From: Styela clava | Taxonomy: Eukaryota; Chordata; Ascidiacea; Stolidobranchia; Styelidae | Assembly (NCBI RefSeq): GCF_964204865.1 | Contig: NC_135262.1 | Location: 7,440,001-7,504,000, forward strand | Direction: 5' to 3' | Length of the DNA stretch: 64,000 nt | Part shown: piece by piece, positions 60,301-64,000 of the stretch | How the letters are laid out: every line of letters starts with the position of its first letter | Numbering within the stretch: position 1 is the first letter of the stretch | Made by a program: the position numbers and the translations under genes | Notes under the pieces: generated by a model | Seen by the model: only the letters and a program-made list of their open reading frames with translations | Database searches by the model: none | What the model was told of the DNA's origin: nothing

Positions 60301-60848
60301 AAACGAAGTCAATTTCTGGATCTCGCATGATTGGTTTAACTGGAGAAGGAGGCGTGGCAGATGAAGACACAATTTTCAAAGCATGGCGGGGTGCAGAGGC
60401 ATACCATTTCTACTTATTAGCACAAAGACAAATGTATGAAGGATATGTTGATGCTGCAATGCGTACAGCTCAAGTTCTTAGTGATTATGAAGACACGTTA
60501 GATCCTGTGAAAATTTATAGTCTCCTAGCATTAGCTTCTGCTGTAAATCATGCTTTTTCAGTATGTTCATGGGCTTTAATGCGGTTGGAATCTCTGGATA
60601 CATTAACTGAAGATCAGAGGAAATCATACCAGGGCTTAGCGATGATTATTTTTTCAAGACATGCACCAAAGGATGAAAAGTCAAGGAATTTCCCTGAACC
60701 AGGAAAAGATAAAGTACCAATATGTGTGGTTACTGGTAGATACATCACAGAACCACAACACTGGTCATGTTCAAAATGCAAACATTCTGCATACAATACC
60801 GAAATAATGAAAAAACAAAACTGTCCATTATGCCATGCCAAGATTTGA
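57363..60848 (+). CDS. WDR35: WD repeat-containing protein 35 (IFT121), IFT-A subunit
   Basis: 1161 residues in a single exon, near the human 1181. The start [20 protein letters not shown] and [20 protein letters not shown] are almost those of vertebrate WDR35. The N-terminal part (about 1-630) makes two WD40 propellers, and the rest (about 640-1090) an alpha-solenoid of TPR-like helices ([20 protein letters not shown]). The C-terminus is a zinc-binding module with CSKC and CPLC pairs, ending CHAKI. WDR35 is a peripheral subunit of the IFT-A complex for retrograde transport and membrane-protein entry in cilia. Intronless here, which contrasts with human. It follows UBE3B on the same strand at 1.4 kb, too far for a typical operon. 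Confidence 0.97.
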   Translation: MFVYLSKKIAIPNDTTLKCVSWNKQFGFIACGGGDGLLKVLKLETQVSDDSKVKGLAAPSNLSMNQSLEGHNGEIRVATWNEQFQKLTTSDQNGLIIVWMMYKGNWYEEMINNRNKSVVRSMCWNAEGQKICIAYEDGAVIVGSVDGNRIWGKEFKNMQLTHVTWSPDGKLLLFGTTNGEVNIFDNFGNYINKMELQCLINATGAVSLSGLTWYNGILGYVEPNCPCLAICFDNGRCQIMRDEVDDNPILIDTKMHAVDIQWNDCGSTLAIAGSQTSVQNDKTINVVQFFSAFGEPLYTLKVPGKSICGVGWEGGSLRISIGVDSFLYFANIRPDYKWGYMSNTVVYAHQKPDRPDYCLIFWEASRNVKNVKYVKNLSGLCAGGDHCCLVTQSEDDGGQNVLVLCNAIGTPMDSKFIDIEPHFVCMTATHIITASYNAIHVWQYTSVSSVVSLDYAHVMPQLGVHKEKKEKLFHIDDENPERSKVDEINPSVVNANTQDPICSICASDKVVIVARESGTIHRYAFPNLELSNRYAVAYEPKRMSLNCNSSRLGIINTGGMLTIFDLNARVTDENGQEIIGEQLHFERKDVWDIKWADDNPELFAMMEKTRMYIFRNLDPEEPIQCSGYLCKFSDLEVTAVLLDEILADPDNPTKDNLIELEIKSLRDTRALVKTVGMKDAAQFVDDNPHPRLWRLLAEAALDRLELSVAEHAFVRCKDYQGIRLVKRLAQLQNEQMKSAEIAAYFHRFEEAEKIYLDMDRRDLAIEMRMKLGDWFRVVQLLQSGSGGADDKKLMQAWDAIGNYFTDRQKWAHAVTYFTQSNNQEQLLECYYMLEDYDSMAALAGSLPENHKLLPRIAKIFKMVGMCEQAVLAFTKCGLIKQAVDTCVYLNQWNQAVELANTHKVKEIDDLLAKYAAHLLQKDNLLQAIELYRKANHYISAAKLVMDIAKREAEANASPLQLKKIYVLAGLLVESYHDSMKTKSISGSRMIGLTGEGGVADEDTIFKAWRGAEAYHFYLLAQRQMYEGYVDAAMRTAQVLSDYEDTLDPVKIYSLLALASAVNHAFSVCSWALMRLESLDTLTEDQRKSYQGLAMIIFSRHAPKDEKSRNFPEPGKDKVPICVVTGRYITEPQHWSCSKCKHSAYNTEIMKKQNCPLCHAKI

Positions 60849-62520
60849 ATAAGATTTATGGTATAAAGTGACAGCAGGGGTGATAATGCAAGATTTTTAT
60901 AGGCAGTTTGATATATGACATTTGCACGCGCTGTTAATTCAACTCAATAGTGAAAAGCGTCTATATGAGTAATTGTTTAACTCGAATTAATTGAATGTAT
61001 ATGCTTTGTTGCTTGTATCAAAAAAGAACAGTATAATTTTAACTATTAAATGTTGGTATATAGATATTTCTGTATAGTTGGTATATTTTTGTAGCATTCT
61101 GTATCATAATGAATTCACGATCACAAGTTGATGATGTAATGCCGATTTGATTTTTCTAAATTAATATCTTTTTGTGTTGGGTATACTCAAGATTTATCAA
61201 TTCTCTGTATTACGAATTAAAACTGGCGCTTCATAATATGTCTCGAGCTGTAGTGACATGTGCCTAACTCTATTACCATTATATTTGTTGTTCAATGCTA
61301 GAGAATATTTATTGCAATCTGTGTATCTGTTTATTTCTGTCAATTTTATTTTGTACACTGTAGATGTTATATTTTTGTTATTAAATGCTATTTTAGCTGC
61401 TTTTTTGTGTATGGATTGGATAATAATGGAGTTTATAAACCAGCATTTAGTATCAATTCCAGAAGAGGTGCTGTCGTGCAAAGAAAATTCTATCCTGCTT
61501 GAGACGAAAATAAAGAAACCAGTCATGGGCTAAGCACAATTAGTTATGTTCATAAATGTTACCTTGTAATTTCGTAGCAAATTCTCTTACATTTGCGCAT
61601 GAGTAAAATTAAAAAAATATATCTCAATGAAGTGGCAAGGAAATTAAGACAGGAATCACAGGATAGTTGGTGGTATATCCACATCATTCTTTTGATAAAA
61701 CTCTGCAATGGCACATGCCGATGTTATTTTAAAATCCCCGTTTCATAATTCACACCAATGAAGGATAGGATTTTCACATTTATAGTTAACCAGTAGTCTG
61801 AAATGTACGCCCGAAAAATAGGGAAGGCACAAGACTTGAATGTAGCACTATGTCGATCGTAGTCGTTGTAGACTTTCTCGGTTATGAGCTCAGACATAAA
61901 TATTTTAAAATTAACGCAGAAAATAACGTTCAAATTAAGGCAGACTGCGACCGATTGAACCAATGTGCAAAAAGCCGGCTGCACTTACTGTGCTATTAAA
62001 TCGACGACTGGTGATCGTACGTGAGGACGTGATTGGCGATATGATGAAGCCACCTCTTCCTTGGGGAGAATTTGATAACCCCATCATTTAGTAACTAATG
62101 CATGTATGATGTGGAACAGGAAGAGAGAGGTTTATTGTTTCGTCAACTAGAAAACAAAAAAGTTAAGTCGGTTTAGACTTTAGGGAGCGTTGCAACCACA
62201 CGGTAACCGCGGGGGGTGGCGCGACCCTTCTTCAACTGCCAATGTTTTCCGTTTTATATTTATTTTATTGATATTTATGTGTATCATCTCTCATATTGAT
62301 TCTTGCATGAAAGAAATGAAACATCTTATGTCCGTCCGTTCATAAGGTAAGGTGAGCTTCGGAGTATGGAGATACCGGTATACCTTTCACTAATCACGCG
62401 ATGGCGTGAATGATTTTCTTATTTTGTTTTGGTAGATTTTGGCGGACAACACTAAAAGGCTGGAGGAAGAAACGGATGAAGTGGAGGGAAAACGGAAGTT
62501 GAAGTGTTCCCAAAGGTGAA
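60849..62520. other. Downstream region of WDR35
   Basis: Presumed 3' UTR and intergenic DNA. A 91-codon hydrophobic frame at 61258-61533 has no recognisable homology. AATAAA occurs near 61510. Nothing else is supported. Confidence 0.35.
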
Positions 62521-62524
62521 AAAT

Positions 62525-62976
62525 TAAAAAACACTAAAAGGCTGAACACTAAAAGGAAGAAGTGGATGAAATTTCTTCCGACGGGTAGTTAGTTAGGTGG
62601 CTGAAGTCACTAAAAAGCTGAACACTAAAAGGAAGAGGTGGATGAAATATTTTCCGACGAATAATGAGGTGGTTGAAGTCACTAAAAAGCTGAACACTAA
62701 AAAGAAGAAGTGGATGAAATTTCTTCCGACGAATAATGAGGTGGTTGAAGTCACTAAAAAGCTGAACACTAAAAGGAAGAAGTGGATGAAATTTCTTCCG
62801 ACGAATAATGAGGTGGTTGAAGTCACTAAAAAGCTGAACACTAAAAGGAAGAAGTGGATGAAATTTTTTCCGACGAATAATAAGGTGATTGACGTCACTA
62901 AAAAGCTGAACACTAAAAGGAAGAAGTGGATGAAATTTTTTCCGACGAATATTGAGGTGGTCGAAGTCACTGCGTG
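62525..62976 (+). repeat. Minisatellite of 72-bp units
   Basis: Five full units start at GTCACTAAAA 62606, 62678, 62750, 62822 and 62894, with a partial unit at 62966 and a degenerate one upstream. The period is exactly 24 codons, so the plus strand reads as a Lys-rich repeat (VTKKLNTKRKKWMKF...) and the minus strand is open too. No gene family is recognised. Confidence 0.85.
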
Positions 62977-63835
62977 AATTCACGATTGCGTGAATAAAGA
63001 ATGTTGATTTAAAATCTGAAATAAAGGCATTTCTACGTTGTCGTTTGGCAGCACTCTTGAACGATATTTTACATACGCGACCTGATACCAAAAAAATTGT
63101 AAACAATTTTGTGTCCAAGTGCTTTTCGTACCTAGTAGAAGGGAAGACGCTAATTATAATTAATCACCTCAAGTCACCATTTATTTTACAACAAATCAAT
63201 ACCCCGACCAATATCATAGCTAATATCGTTACCGGGAAATTCATAATTTTATTTACGGAATTTGCAAATTCAACACTCCAAAAAAAACGTCTTTGTAACT
63301 CTTAATTTCCGAAAATGATTTTCTATTCGGGTCATGCATGCGGAGGCTAATAACATCTTTAAAATCTGGTAACTTTATTTTAGATATCTTATTTGGGTTG
63401 ACGTTTCTACATTTACGGACTAGTGTCGGCACGCTTTTTGCATAATAACAGTGGAAGCCGAGGGTGAATTCTCGCGTAATCCAAGCGATCGATTTACCGG
63501 CGTGAATTCCGTGCCCAAGCAAAGCGGTACAGATTATGTGGTATTGTACATACGAATAGTAAAATGGCATTCGAATATTTTAATATTGTATTCGCTATTC
63601 GAATATTTTGCACAGCCCTAGACCGGCCATGCTTAAAAACTCATTTCGCAAAGATAGGTAGTGGAAAATGATAGCAAGATTGGAAGCGGTTGTGAACCGC
63701 GCTTTGTGAAATTTATATAAATCCATCGGACGGTTAAATATCAGTTATGACGTCATAATACTGCAAAAAAGCAATTCTCTGCGGAACACCCGGAGGTCTC
63801 TCGCGGAACACCGGTTGAAAATCAATGATCTATAG
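62977..63835. other. Non-coding end region
   Basis: No conserved ORF. TATTCGAATATTTTGCACAG followed by CCCT at about 63596-63619 resembles the end of a hAT-like repeat. Confidence 0.3.
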
Positions 63836-64000
63836 CAGTGGCCGGCAACCTTTTTTCAGTAACGGACCGGTAAAGCCTGACCAAAATTTTGGCGGACCAC
63901 CTTTATACAAACGAACTAATCTAATGTAATAAATAATATGCGTTAGAAAATGTATGTTGACAATACATTCAAAAACGAAGGTGATACTATTCACGTAACG
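63836..64000. mobile_element. hAT-like repeat running off the window
   Basis: CAGTGGCCGGCAACCTTTTT at 63836 is a typical hAT-type terminus, followed by GGACCGGTAAAGCC and GGCGGACCACC. Only one end is in the window. Confidence 0.45.

Noticed and set aside
52430-60848. UBE3B-WDR35 as an operon
   Set aside because: The 1.4-kb spacer is much longer than known tunicate operon spacers and the functions are unrelated.
61258-61533. 91-codon hydrophobic frame after WDR35
   Set aside because: AT-rich, in the probable 3' UTR, no known family.
62606-62965. A CRISPR-like array
   Set aside because: The units are contiguous 72-bp repeats without unique spacers, and the genome is eukaryotic.
62549-63118. 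189-codon minus-strand and 126-codon plus-strand frames
   Set aside because: Both come from the 72-bp minisatellite, whose period is divisible by three; no start context or homology supports a gene.

Overview
The window is AT-rich animal DNA with long intergenic stretches, many introns, spliced genes and several transposon families. It carries clear orthologs of animal genes: HD-PTP/PTPN23, CFAP418 (C8orf37), an ATF4-type bZIP factor, UBE3B and WDR35/IFT121. It also holds a lineage-specific secreted protein with Ly6/uPAR, sushi and vWA modules. The mix suggests an invertebrate. An ascidian tunicate is my best guess, because several ORFs have a 3' splice-site-like sequence just before the ATG, as expected with spliced-leader trans-splicing, and because of the sushi/vWA protein. 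This is inference and I cannot name a species.

Layout. 755-24840 (minus): a 27-exon HD-PTP gene, 2475 codons with every splice phase consistent. Its introns hold MITEs: a TA-flanked mariner-like one at 3.7 kb, fold-back elements at 9.4 and 15.2 kb, SINE pieces, and a TTAA-flanked piggyBac-like one at 22.6 kb. 25907-26488 (plus): CFAP418 in one exon, divergent from HD-PTP. 28932-33256 (minus): a 16-exon secreted protein, signal peptide - Ly6/uPAR - seven sushi modules - vWA. 33.3-38.7 kb: no intact gene; repeats and a decayed ORF. 38848-39919 (minus): ATF4-like bZIP gene whose leader (to about 40.25 kb) carries several uORFs, including a 3-codon one and one overlapping the main start out of frame. 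42.1-50.1 kb: a minisatellite interrupted by a complete 1.06-kb hAT-type element, then a full-length LINE (minus), then the same minisatellite in the opposite orientation. 52430-55957 and 57363-60848 (plus): intronless UBE3B and WDR35. 62.5-63.0 kb: a 72-bp minisatellite. The window ends inside another hAT-like repeat.

The most striking item is the LINE at 43533-49256. It has two intact ORFs (a CCHC protein; an APE endonuclease-reverse transcriptase), a 41-nt poly(A) and a 9-13-bp target-site duplication. Its 5' end is exactly nucleotides 1-33 of U2 snRNA. This fits a Tx1/L1-like retrotransposon that normally lives inside U2 genes, is transcribed from the U2 start, and has here jumped to an anonymous site carrying its U2 head.

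The host genes serve endosomal sorting (HD-PTP), cilia (CFAP418, WDR35), stress-responsive transcription (ATF4), ubiquitin ligation (UBE3B) and probably extracellular recognition (the sushi/vWA protein). I see no operon and no shared pathway beyond two ciliary genes in one window.
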